This document shows positions 1-6,386 of a DNA stretch of 17,268 nucleotides, piece after piece (position 1 is the first letter of the stretch; every line of letters begins with the position of its first letter). Position numbers and translations under genes: made by a program. Below the pieces are notes generated by a model. It was given only the letters and a program-made list of their open reading frames with translations, ran no database searches and was not told the origin of the DNA. The DNA is taken from the NCBI GenBank assembly GCA_964384905.1, contig CAYLND010000073.1, positions 1 to 17,268 of the forward strand, read 5' to 3'. The stretch is from Gp22-AA3 sp964384905 (lineage in GTDB: Bacteria > Acidobacteriota > Polarisedimenticolia > Gp22-AA2).

Positions 1-71
1 GCGACGGCGACCGCCAGCAGGGACGCCAGGATCGTGATGTGACGCCCGTGCGGACCGAGGCGCGCGATCAT
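1..71 (-). CDS. N-terminus of an unidentified exported or membrane protein, cut by the left edge
   Basis: An ATG at 69-71 (minus strand) overlaps the TGA of the DUF21/CBS gene in an ATGA arrangement, so the gene is probably translationally coupled to it. Only 23 codons are visible. They read as a short positively charged start (MIARLGPHGRH) followed by a hydrophobic run (ITILASLLAVAVA). That looks like a signal peptide or first membrane segment. Third codon positions are almost all G or C, as in the neighbouring genes. No family can be assigned from so little. It would be the third gene of the ETF-QO operon. Confidence 0.55.
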   Translation of the reverse strand, partial: MIARLGPHGRHITILASLLAVAV

Positions 72-1174
72 CCACCGACGCGATCGACGCGCGGCGCCGG
101 CACGGCCGGACCCGGCGTCTGCTCGAACTCGTCCTCGATCTCCCCGAAGATCTCCTCGATGATGTCCTCCATGGTCAGCACCCCGACCGCCTTCCCCATC
201 CGGTCGACCACCGCCGCCATGTGCAGGCGGCGCCGGCGCATCTCCTTCAGGACGGCATCGATGCGCCGCTCCTCCGGCACGCGCAGCAGCTCCTTCACGA
301 TCGTCTGGTCCTGCAGCCTCGCGGCCTCGTGGTCGGCGGCGTCCTTCTCGCTGTAGAGGGCGAGCGCCTTCAGGTTGATCACCCCGATGAGGTCGCCCCG
401 CCGCTCGTCGTACACCGGGTAGCGCGTGTGCTTCTCCGCGCGCGCCAGCGCCAGGTTCTCCTCCACCGGCCGGTCGAACCTCCAGGTGACGACGCGCTCG
501 AGAGGCACCATGACGTCGCGCGCCGTGCGGTCGGCGAAGCGGGTGGCCCGCTCCATGATCTCCGCCTCGCTCGGCGTGATCACGCCCTTGCGGATCGACT
601 CGGCGAACAGGAAGCGCAGCTCGTTCTCGGACAGCCCCGGCTCCTCCACGTGGCGCATCCCCAGAAGACGCAGGACGCCGTCGGCGCTGCGCGTCAGGAT
701 CCACAGAGCGGGGTAGAAGACCCGGTTGAAGGCCATCAGGATCGGCGCCGCCACGCGCGCGATCCGCCCGGGACGCCGGATGGCGATCCGTTTCGGGACC
801 AGCTCGCCCAGCACGACGTGCAGCACGGTGATGATCGCGAACGCCGCGACCGCGGCCATGGTGCGGGCGGTGAGGACCGCGGCGTCGCCGAGGCCCGGCA
901 GCAGCGGCAGCAGCAGCGCCGTGAACGCTTCCTCGCCCACCCATCCGAGACCGAGGCTGACCATCGTCACGCCGAGCTGGCAGGCCGACAGGTACTGATC
1001 GAGGTTCGCCACCACCTCGCGCGCCAGGTGCGAGCCCGGCAGCCCGGACGAGGCCATCTCCTGGATCCGCGTGGCGCGCACCTTGACGATGGCGAACTCG
1101 GCGGCGACGAAGAAGGCGTTCCCCGCCACCAGGAGGAACGCGCAGGTCAGGTACAGCGGGACGTACGCCGCCAT
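68..1174 (-). CDS. DUF21/CBS-pair membrane protein (CNNM/CorC-HlyC family), short form
   Basis: A 368-residue integral membrane protein of the CNNM/CorC 'haemolysin-like' family, which is linked to Mg2+ or Co2+ transport. The N-terminal DUF21 transmembrane domain covers about residues 1-190 and shows the conserved GELVPKRIA stretch at 123-131. A cytoplasmic CBS pair follows at about 220-275 and 293-348, ending in the family's typical MEDIIEEIFGEIEDE. The protein then stops after a short Pro-rich tail, so the C-terminal CorC_HlyC domain (about 80 residues, present in typical ~430-residue members) is absent. The ATG at 1172-1174 has a GGAGG ribosome site about 7 nt upstream. Only 13 bp separate it from the end of the ETF-QO gene, so the two are probably cotranscribed. 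Metal specificity cannot be told from sequence. Confidence 0.9.
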   Translation of the reverse strand: MAAYVPLYLTCAFLLVAGNAFFVAAEFAIVKVRATRIQEMASSGLPGSHLAREVVANLDQYLSACQLGVTMVSLGLGWVGEEAFTALLLPLLPGLGDAAVLTARTMAAVAAFAIITVLHVVLGELVPKRIAIRRPGRIARVAAPILMAFNRVFYPALWILTRSADGVLRLLGMRHVEEPGLSENELRFLFAESIRKGVITPSEAEIMERATRFADRTARDVMVPLERVVTWRFDRPVEENLALARAEKHTRYPVYDERRGDLIGVINLKALALYSEKDAADHEAARLQDQTIVKELLRVPEERRIDAVLKEMRRRRLHMAAVVDRMGKAVGVLTMEDIIEEIFGEIEDEFEQTPGPAVPAPRVDRVGG

Positions 1175-1187
1175 CGTCGGGCCTCCT

Positions 1188-2885
1188 TCACAGCTTCACG
1201 TACTCGGGGCCGCCGCCTCCCTCGGGAGGCACCCAGGTGATGACCTGGTACGGGTCCATGATGTCGCAGGTCTTGCAGTGCACGCAGTTGCTGGCGTTGA
1301 TCTGCAGCCGCCGTCCGCCGCCCTCCTTCGGCACCATCTCGTAGACCGCCGCCGGGCAGAAGTGCTGGCAGGGGTTGCCGTACTCGCGCGCGCAGCGGGT
1401 CTCGCAGACGCTGGTGTCGGCGACGTGCAGATGCACCGGCTGGTCCTCGTCGTGCTTCGTCCCGGAGTGGAACACGTCGGTCAGCTTGTCGATCATCAGC
1501 GGGTCGTCGTAGCGCGGCACCACCTGATCGGGCGGCGGCGTGCCGCTCCCGAACTGCCCCGCCAGCGTGCGCGGTCGCAGGTGCCCTGCCTCGACCGGCA
1601 GCGGGTCGCGCAGACCGCGGCCGAAAGTGACCGTCTGCAGCGCCGCGTGGATGAGACCGGGGACGAGACCGTTGCGGAACCCGGCGTGGAAGTTGCGCAC
1701 CCGCCACAGCTCGCGCCCGGCCCACGAGCGCCGGAAGCGCTCCTCGTAGCGTGCCAGGAAGCCGGCGGACGTGTCGCTCGCCAGGAGCGCCTCGAGCGCC
1801 ACCTCGGCGGCGAGCATCCCGGCCTTCATCGAGGTGTGAATCCCCTTCAGCCGCATGGCGTTCAGCATCGAGGCCGAATCGCCCGCGATCAGACCGCCCG
1901 AGAAATACGGCCGCGGCATGGCGTAGATGCCGCCCTCGGGAATCGCCTTGGCGCCGTACGACAGGATCTTCGCGCCGCGCAGCATCGCCGCGATCGCCGG
2001 GTGCGTCTTGAGAGACTGGAACAGCGCGTGCGGGTCGAGACGCGGGTTGCGGTAATCGAGCCCCACCACCAGCCCGATGTCGAGCAGGTCGCCGGCCATG
2101 TTGTAGATGAAGGCGCCGCCGAACGTCTCGCGATCGAGCGGGTACCCCATGGTATGGACGACGCCGCCCGGCGGCAGGCTCCCCTTCGGGCACTCCCAGA
2201 CCTCCTTGATTCCGATGGCGTACACCTGCGGCGCGCGCCCCTGGTCGAGCCGGAGCCGGTTCACCAGCGCCTTGGTCAGCGTCCCGCGCGGCCCCTCCGC
2301 CAGGACGGTGATCCTGGCGTGGATGTCGATCCCCGGCTCGTAGTTCGCCTTCCTGTTGCCGCGGCGATCGACCCCCTTGTCGCCCGTGCGCACGCCGATC
2401 AGCCGGTCTCCCTCCAGGAGAGGCTCCGCCGCGGCGAACCCCGGGAAGAGGTCGATCCCCTCCTGCTCCGCCTGCCCGGCCATCCAGCGCACCACCCGGC
2501 CGAGGGAGGCGACGTAGTTGCCGTGATTGCGCAGAGGCGGCGGCACGATCGGCAGCGCCCATCTGCCGCGGCGGGTCAGGAACCAGACCGCGTCGTCGGT
2601 GACCGGACTTTCGAGCGGGCAGCCGCGCGTCTCGAAGTCGGGGAACAGCTCACGCAGAGCCCTGGGGTCGAGGACCGCGCCGGAGATGCCGTGCGAGCCG
2701 ATCTCGCGCCCCTTCTCGAGGAGCGCGATCGACAGATCGAGCGGCGTCCCGGTGCCGCTGCTCTTGACTCGATCGTTGTGTGCCTCGAGAAGCTGCCGCA
2801 GGCGGATGGCGCCGGCGAGCCCCGCCGGTCCGCCGCCCACGAACAGCACGTCGACATCCAGGCTCTCGCGCTCGGTTCCGCTCAT
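1188..2885 (-). CDS. Electron-transfer flavoprotein:ubiquinone oxidoreductase (ETF-QO)
   Basis: A membrane-associated flavo-iron-sulfur enzyme, 565 residues, that passes electrons from reduced ETF (fatty-acid and amino-acid dehydrogenation) to the quinone pool. The N-terminus carries the FAD dinucleotide-binding motif VGGGPAG at residues 16-22. The C-terminus holds the 4Fe-4S cluster: Cys510 in CPAAVYE, then Cys534, Cys537 and Cys540 in CVHCKTCD. This spacing (24, 3, 3) is close to that known for ETF-QO. Two extra cysteines lie at about 494 and 498. A longer reading begins at a TTG at 2918. The ATG at 2883-2885 is preferred because a GGAGGGG ribosome site sits just upstream and the FAD motif follows at the usual distance. 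No etfA or etfB gene is in the window, so the electron donor must be encoded elsewhere. It is the first gene of an operon with the DUF21/CBS protein. Confidence 0.95.
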   Translation of the reverse strand: MSGTERESLDVDVLFVGGGPAGLAGAIRLRQLLEAHNDRVKSSGTGTPLDLSIALLEKGREIGSHGISGAVLDPRALRELFPDFETRGCPLESPVTDDAVWFLTRRGRWALPIVPPPLRNHGNYVASLGRVVRWMAGQAEQEGIDLFPGFAAAEPLLEGDRLIGVRTGDKGVDRRGNRKANYEPGIDIHARITVLAEGPRGTLTKALVNRLRLDQGRAPQVYAIGIKEVWECPKGSLPPGGVVHTMGYPLDRETFGGAFIYNMAGDLLDIGLVVGLDYRNPRLDPHALFQSLKTHPAIAAMLRGAKILSYGAKAIPEGGIYAMPRPYFSGGLIAGDSASMLNAMRLKGIHTSMKAGMLAAEVALEALLASDTSAGFLARYEERFRRSWAGRELWRVRNFHAGFRNGLVPGLIHAALQTVTFGRGLRDPLPVEAGHLRPRTLAGQFGSGTPPPDQVVPRYDDPLMIDKLTDVFHSGTKHDEDQPVHLHVADTSVCETRCAREYGNPCQHFCPAAVYEMVPKEGGGRRLQINASNCVHCKTCDIMDPYQVITWVPPEGGGGPEYVKL

Positions 2886-2917
2886 CTCCCCTCCGCGCGC
2901 CGCCAGCGCCGCGCGCA

Positions 2918-2923
2918 AGTATA
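2918..2923 (-). promoter_or_regulatory. Probable -10 box for the ETF-QO operon
   Basis: The minus strand reads TATACT here, a five-of-six match to the sigma70 -10 consensus, about 33 bp upstream of the ETF-QO ATG. No convincing -35 box is seen 17 bp further upstream. It lies only 12 bp from a plus-strand -10-like box for selC, so the two transcription units share a compact divergent promoter region. Confidence 0.4.
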
Positions 2924-2934
2924 CGATAGCAATC

Positions 2935-2943
2935 TGCTACACT
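2935..2943 (+). promoter_or_regulatory. Extended -10 box for selC
   Basis: TGCTACACT fits the extended -10 pattern (TGn followed by TAnnnT) and ends 12 bp before the first base of the tRNA. The -35 position is poor, as is common for extended -10 promoters. The expected transcription start is about 2950. Confidence 0.4.
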
Positions 2944-2955
2944 ACGCGCGCGGAG

Positions 2956-3053
2956 GGAAGCGCATCGGGGCTGGTGTCCTGCGCGGACTTCAAATCCGTT
3001 GGGAGCCGGGGGAACCCGGCTCCGGTGGGTTCGATTCCCACACGCTTCCGCCA
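2956..3053 (+). tRNA. selC: tRNA-Sec (anticodon UCA)
   Basis: Selenocysteine tRNA that reads UGA in selenoprotein mRNAs, 98 nt with encoded CCA at 3051-3053 and discriminator G3050. Acceptor arms GGAAGCGC (2956-2963) and ACGCTTCC (3042-3049) give seven pairs; the eighth, C2963 with A3042, does not pair. The D-stem has six pairs (2966-2971 with 2976-2981) around a TGGT loop. The anticodon stem 2983-2987/2995-2999 holds loop CTTCAAA with anticodon TCA at 2990-2992. The long variable arm is a perfect 9-bp stem (3002-3010 with 3015-3023, loop GGAA). The T arm is GTGGG/CCCAC with loop TTCGATT. The GGACTTCAAATCC block matches known bacterial selC genes. No selA, selB, selD or selenoprotein gene is nearby. 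No terminator separates it from the small gene at 3089. Confidence 0.97.
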
Positions 3054-3088
3054 ATCCTTCGGCACCGACGCCCTGGGGAGGAGACCAC

Positions 3089-3373
3089 ATGAAAAAACTG
3101 GTCCTTCTGATCGTCGTGCTCGCGGGTGTCTGGCTGGGCGTGAACTACGTGCGCACCGGCCAGTTCACCTTTCTCCCGGCGTCCCTGAGCGCCGAGGAGC
3201 AGCACGTCCACGATCTCGAGCAGGAGCTGGCGGGCGTGGACAACCAGATCTCGCAGGCCGCCCGCACCGCCGGCATGACCGGCCTGGACACGACCGCCGA
3301 CGTGTCGGCCCTGATGGTGAAGAAGGAGAAGCTGCAGAAGGAGCTGGAGGAGGCCCGCAAGAAGCTGCACTGA
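3089..3373 (+). CDS. Small membrane-anchored coiled-coil protein, unknown function
   Basis: A 94-residue protein that I do not recognise. Residues 3-20 (after MKK) are a hydrophobic segment that would act as a membrane anchor or uncleaved signal. The rest is soluble and largely helical, with heptad-like stretches at about 36-56 (SAEEQHVHDLEQELAGVDNQ) and 74-93 (a lysine- and glutamate-rich segment). The ATG at 3089 is supported by GGGGAGGAG at 3075-3083, 5 nt upstream. It begins 35 bp after the tRNA-Sec CCA with no terminator between, so it may share the selC transcript. Its stop lies one base from the stop of the convergent GNAT gene. There is no evidence for a role in selenium metabolism beyond position. 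Confidence 0.75.
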   Translation: MKKLVLLIVVLAGVWLGVNYVRTGQFTFLPASLSAEEQHVHDLEQELAGVDNQISQAARTAGMTGLDTTADVSALMVKKEKLQKELEEARKKLH

Positions 3374-3374
3374 T

Positions 3375-4382
3375 TCAGAGCGAGTCGAGCTCCCACAGAC
3401 GGCACTCGTCCTCGCGCGCGAAGACCGGAGGCGCGGCCGCGGGTTCGAGCGGGCGCAGCATCACCAGATTGGTCTTCCTGGATCTCCGAGACGCCGGATA
3501 GAGCGTCCCGAGCGTCAGCGCCTCGGGCATGAACCAGCCCTCGAGACGCTCGAGACGGCGGCGCCTCGCCACCGACAGGGCGCACCAGAAGAGATCGGCC
3601 AGGCGATCCCGGGCCTCCTCGAGCGCGCCGTGCTCGCGCCAGCGCAGCGTCGGCGGCTCGGCCTGGAGCAGGACGTAGGCTTCCACCCGCCCCCGCCGCT
3701 CGATGACCCAGAACCGATCCGGCTCCTGCGCGCGGCCCCGCGGCATGCGGGCCTTCATGAGATTGAAGTTCCACGCGTCCGGGTCGCGGTCGACGCGCAG
3801 GCGCTGGCGCTCCGTCTCCGCCGCGTGGATCACGGCGATCGCGGCCAGGTCGCCCTCCCCTCCCGGCCGCAGGCCAGGGATGCGGCCGAGCGGGTCCTCC
3901 CCGGCTCTCGACCACGCCGGCTCGCCGGGCCACGGCGCCGGCATCACGCTGCGGCACGCGATCTCGCTCGCGGGGAGAGGCACGAAGCCGAGCCGGCCGT
4001 AGAGCGTCTGCGGAATCTTGGAGACGAGCATCGCCACGGCGTGCCCGGCGCCGCGGGTGCGCTCGATCGCCACCTCGACGAGGGCGGTCGCGTGACCGCG
4101 TCCGCGCGCATTCTCCACGGTGAACAGCATCCCCACGTGCGCGATCCGCACCGCGGCGCCGTCGAGACGCCCGGCCTGGGAATCGATTCGGAGGGCTCCG
4201 AGCAGGCGTCCGGCCTCGTCCACGCCCGCGAGGTAGCGGCTGTGAGCCCGGCCCCAGGGTGAGTCGTGGAGGGCCCGATGGAAGGCGAGGAAGTCTTCGA
4301 GACCGATCCCGCGGCCCCAAACGGCGTGCGCGGGAGTCAGGACGTCTTCGATGGCGTCGCCGCCGACCTCCCTCACCTGCAC
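3375..4382 (-). CDS. GNAT-family N-acetyltransferase
   Basis: A 335-residue protein whose N-terminal half is a GNAT acetyl-CoA-dependent acyltransferase domain. Residues 92-100 (ARGRGHATA) form the pyrophosphate-binding loop (R/Q-x-x-G-x-G/A). Residues 128-137 (YGRLGFVPLP) are the usual later strand-and-turn motif. The C-terminal half (about 180-335) is less clear and ends in a segment that could be a degenerate second fold, as in two-domain GNAT proteins. The substrate is unknown. The start is a GTG at 4382; a second GTG two codons in is equally possible, and no strong ribosome site precedes either. It follows the M49-like peptidase gene by 26 bp on the same strand and may be cotranscribed with it. 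Confidence 0.85.
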   Translation of the reverse strand: MQVREVGGDAIEDVLTPAHAVWGRGIGLEDFLAFHRALHDSPWGRAHSRYLAGVDEAGRLLGALRIDSQAGRLDGAAVRIAHVGMLFTVENARGRGHATALVEVAIERTRGAGHAVAMLVSKIPQTLYGRLGFVPLPASEIACRSVMPAPWPGEPAWSRAGEDPLGRIPGLRPGGEGDLAAIAVIHAAETERQRLRVDRDPDAWNFNLMKARMPRGRAQEPDRFWVIERRGRVEAYVLLQAEPPTLRWREHGALEEARDRLADLFWCALSVARRRRLERLEGWFMPEALTLGTLYPASRRSRKTNLVMLRPLEPAAAPPVFAREDECRLWELDSL

Positions 4383-4408
4383 GGGTCCCGCCCCGACACG
4401 CCCGCGGT

Positions 4409-6076
4409 CTACTGCGGGTAGGTGAACACGACGTCGACCGGAACCTGCTCGGTCTTCTTCATCAGGTCGCGGACCGCCGGGTCCACGGCGCCGTATTTCT
4501 TGAGGAGATCGCCGGCCCGGGCGTAATCGCCGGTCCCCTCGATCTGGAGCAGTTCTCTCGCGAGCTTGCCGATCGCCGGGCCGAACTTCTTCGGGTGGAC
4601 CGAGAACTCGCCTTTCCTGCGGTCGAGCTCGATGCCGCCCTCCTGCATCAGGTAGCCGAGCTGCACGGCGTTCGCCTCGCCGTGCGCGTCCTCGGTCCCG
4701 AACCGGATCGAGCGGAAGATCGACGCGAGATAGGTGGCCCGGCTCTCCTCCGCCTCGTCGTCCGAGAAGATCTCCTGCTGGACCATGGACTGGACGCTGA
4801 AGATCCCGACCACGTCGGCCTTGGCCTCCTCGATCGCCGAGTAGCGCTCCTGCAGCGCCTTGCGCACGGTCAGGTCCTTCTTGCCGACGACGTAGTCGAC
4901 GCCCAGCGTGTGCGACAGCTCGTGCAGCAGGACGTTGGTGACGAACGCCTCCCGGGTCACCCGCGGCCAGTCTTTCTTCGGAAGGAACAGCTGGGCGATC
5001 GGCTGCAGGATGGTATCGAACTTGGCCTCCAGGACGTTCTTGTAGATCTGCTTCTTGGCGCCTTTGTCCTGGATCACCCGCTCGTCGTTCGGGAGCGAGG
5101 CGGCGACGGTCTTGATGCCGGCGTTGAAGTCGCCGGCGAAGCGCACCACGTTGACGATCTCGAGCACGTTGCCGCTGCCGGTGTTGGACTTCTTGAACGC
5201 GTCCTCGACCGGCAGCGCCTGCGCCATCCCGGCCAGGTTCTGCCTGTACACCTCCAGCGTGCGGCTCTCCTTCTCGTCCTTCACCATGGCGGCCGCCTCG
5301 TACGACGCCTTCAGGCCCAGAAGACCGTCGTCGTACGTCTCGATCGGGCCGATGACCACGTCGAGCAGGTTGTCCTTGACGTCCAGCCAGGCCAGATCCG
5401 AGGCGTAGTAGTCGCCGCTCAGGAGCGCCTCCGAGCGCAGCGACAGGTAGCGTCTCAGGCTCGGGCTCTCGACCAGCGCCGCCGCCTCCGCCAGAGCGCG
5501 CGACGCGACCGACAGCTCGTCGAGGTACAGGGTCTCGAACGGGATGGCGACGAGCACGCCGTCGACCCGCCGGATCAGCGTGTTCGGCTTCTCGAAGGTC
5601 TCCTGCAGCTCGGGATGCGCCCGGATGCGCGCGTCGAACTCGTCCTTGGTCATATCCTCGGGGTAGAAGCCGGCGCCCGCGACACGCGGCCCGGACGAAC
5701 CGTCGACCGTCACGAAGCGCTCGTTCTCTTTGCGGATGTCGAACGGTCCGTAGTTGATCAGGACGAAGTCCCGGTACAGGACGTCGAGCGGCGCCGACGC
5801 CTTCTCGAACGCCTGCCGGGCCAGAAGCGCCTGCCGGCCCATCTGCTTCCAGTAGATCTCGTCCACCATGCCGAGGGCCGTGACCACCTTGCCGAGCGCC
5901 TCGTGCTCGCGCGGCGAGAACCGGGACAGGTCGGCCTGCAGGCGCACGGGGGCGTACGCCTTGAGACGCGCCCGGATGTCGCCCTCATCCCGCGCCCCGG
6001 TCTCGGCGGCGCCCAGGAGCGCCACGCCGGCCAGAAGCCCGAGCACCATCCCGGTCCATCGCTTCGTCGTCGTCAT
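4409..6076 (-). CDS. Exported DPP III-like (M49-type) zinc metallopeptidase
   Basis: A 555-residue protein with a Sec-type signal peptide (charged MTTTKRW, then a hydrophobic run ending near AAETG, about residue 27). The catalytic signature is HELSH at 385-389, with the third zinc ligand and catalytic surroundings in EEAKAD at 416-421. The second motif resembles the EECRAE/D motif of dipeptidyl peptidase III (family M49). Classical M49 enzymes carry HEXXGH with one extra residue, whereas this protein has the ordinary HEXXH spacing. The length is shorter than eukaryotic DPP III (about 700 residues). It probably removes dipeptides or acts on short peptides outside the cytoplasm. The ATG at 6074-6076 has only a weak AAGGG upstream. 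It is the only complete gene here ending in TAG rather than TGA. An exact subfamily needs a profile search. Confidence 0.75.
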   Translation of the reverse strand: MTTTKRWTGMVLGLLAGVALLGAAETGARDEGDIRARLKAYAPVRLQADLSRFSPREHEALGKVVTALGMVDEIYWKQMGRQALLARQAFEKASAPLDVLYRDFVLINYGPFDIRKENERFVTVDGSSGPRVAGAGFYPEDMTKDEFDARIRAHPELQETFEKPNTLIRRVDGVLVAIPFETLYLDELSVASRALAEAAALVESPSLRRYLSLRSEALLSGDYYASDLAWLDVKDNLLDVVIGPIETYDDGLLGLKASYEAAAMVKDEKESRTLEVYRQNLAGMAQALPVEDAFKKSNTGSGNVLEIVNVVRFAGDFNAGIKTVAASLPNDERVIQDKGAKKQIYKNVLEAKFDTILQPIAQLFLPKKDWPRVTREAFVTNVLLHELSHTLGVDYVVGKKDLTVRKALQERYSAIEEAKADVVGIFSVQSMVQQEIFSDDEAEESRATYLASIFRSIRFGTEDAHGEANAVQLGYLMQEGGIELDRRKGEFSVHPKKFGPAIGKLARELLQIEGTGDYARAGDLLKKYGAVDPAVRDLMKKTEQVPVDVVFTYPQ

Positions 6077-6091
6077 CGGATTGCCCTTGGG

Positions 6092-6100
6092 ACTCTAGCA
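6092..6100 (-). promoter_or_regulatory. Extended -10 box for the M49-like peptidase gene
   Basis: The minus strand reads TGCTAGAGT, an extended -10 (TGn + TAnnnT). The predicted start near 6085 leaves a leader of only about 9 nt before the ATG at 6076. No -35 match is visible. Confidence 0.35.
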
Positions 6101-6126
6101 GACCTCGGGTCCGGCCGGGAACCCTT

Positions 6127-6157
6127 CCATAGTGGCGCCGAGAGTGTGGAGCTGATG
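6127..6157 (-). promoter_or_regulatory. Operator-like motif, left copy (reads toward the peptidase promoter)
   Basis: On the minus strand this reads CATCA, one extra G, the core CTCCACACTCT, then CGGCGCCACTATG. The right copy at 6290-6318 is identical in CATCA and the 11-bp core and matches 9 of the next 13 bases. The core sits about 56-66 bp upstream of the predicted peptidase transcription start, in the same relative orientation as the right copy has to its own promoter. Confidence 0.5.
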
Positions 6158-6289
6158 GGGAGGGATATCGATGCCACCGTCGGTTCACCGAAGCGCGCTC
6201 ACCGCCGGTCAGATCGCGCATGTGACGTGACCGCGGCGGTCGCCAGCGGACACCGAGGCCGTCCCCGGCACGGCAAAATAACCTCTCGG

Positions 6290-6318
6290 CATCACTCCAC
6301 ACTCTGGGCACCACAGTG
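6290..6318 (+). promoter_or_regulatory. Operator-like motif, right copy (immediately upstream of the HAMP-gene -35)
   Basis: This copy reads CATCA, core CTCCACACTCT (6295-6305), then GGGCACCACAGTG. It ends one base before the TTGACA at 6320, with the core about 50-60 bp upstream of the expected start. It matches 25 of 29 positions of the inverted copy at 6127-6157 (one 1-nt gap). The placement suits an activator contacting RNA polymerase at both divergent promoters. Confidence 0.5.
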
Positions 6319-6319
6319 T

Positions 6320-6348
6320 TTGACAAGCGCGCGAGCGGAACCTATGTT
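6320..6348 (+). promoter_or_regulatory. Sigma70-type promoter for the HAMP-domain gene
   Basis: TTGACA at 6320-6325 (perfect -35), a 17-bp spacer, and TATGTT at 6343-6348 (-10). The expected start near 6355 gives a leader of about 32 nt before the ATG at 6387. Confidence 0.7.
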
Positions 6349-6386
6349 TTCGCGCAGGGACCGGACTGCCGGTCCCGGGAGAATCG

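Larger units (their letters stand above)
6077..6386. other. Divergent intergenic region with two promoters and paired operator-like motifs
   Basis: No gene is seen in these 310 bp. The region holds, left to right, the peptidase extended -10 box (6092-6100), the left copy of a ~29-bp motif (6127-6157), and an interrupted inverted repeat (ACCGCCGGTC at 6201-6210 against GACCGCGGCGGT at 6229-6240). The right, inverted copy of the motif (6290-6318) and a consensus-like sigma70 promoter (6320-6348) for the HAMP gene complete it. No small reading frame with a ribosome site was found. Confidence 0.6.

Noticed and set aside
2886..2918. TTG start giving a longer ETF-QO
   Set aside because: The 11 added residues cover the ribosome site of the ATG at 2885, which gives the normal family N-terminus.
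1071..3092. 673-codon open frame on the plus strand
   Set aside because: It is antisense to the ETF-QO gene and even reads through the tRNA-Sec gene; composition is that of a shadow frame.
3371..3420. Possible selenocysteine read-through of the small gene's TGA next to selC
   Set aside because: The continuation has no conserved character, enters the 3' end of the convergent GNAT gene, and no hairpin of SECIS type follows the TGA.
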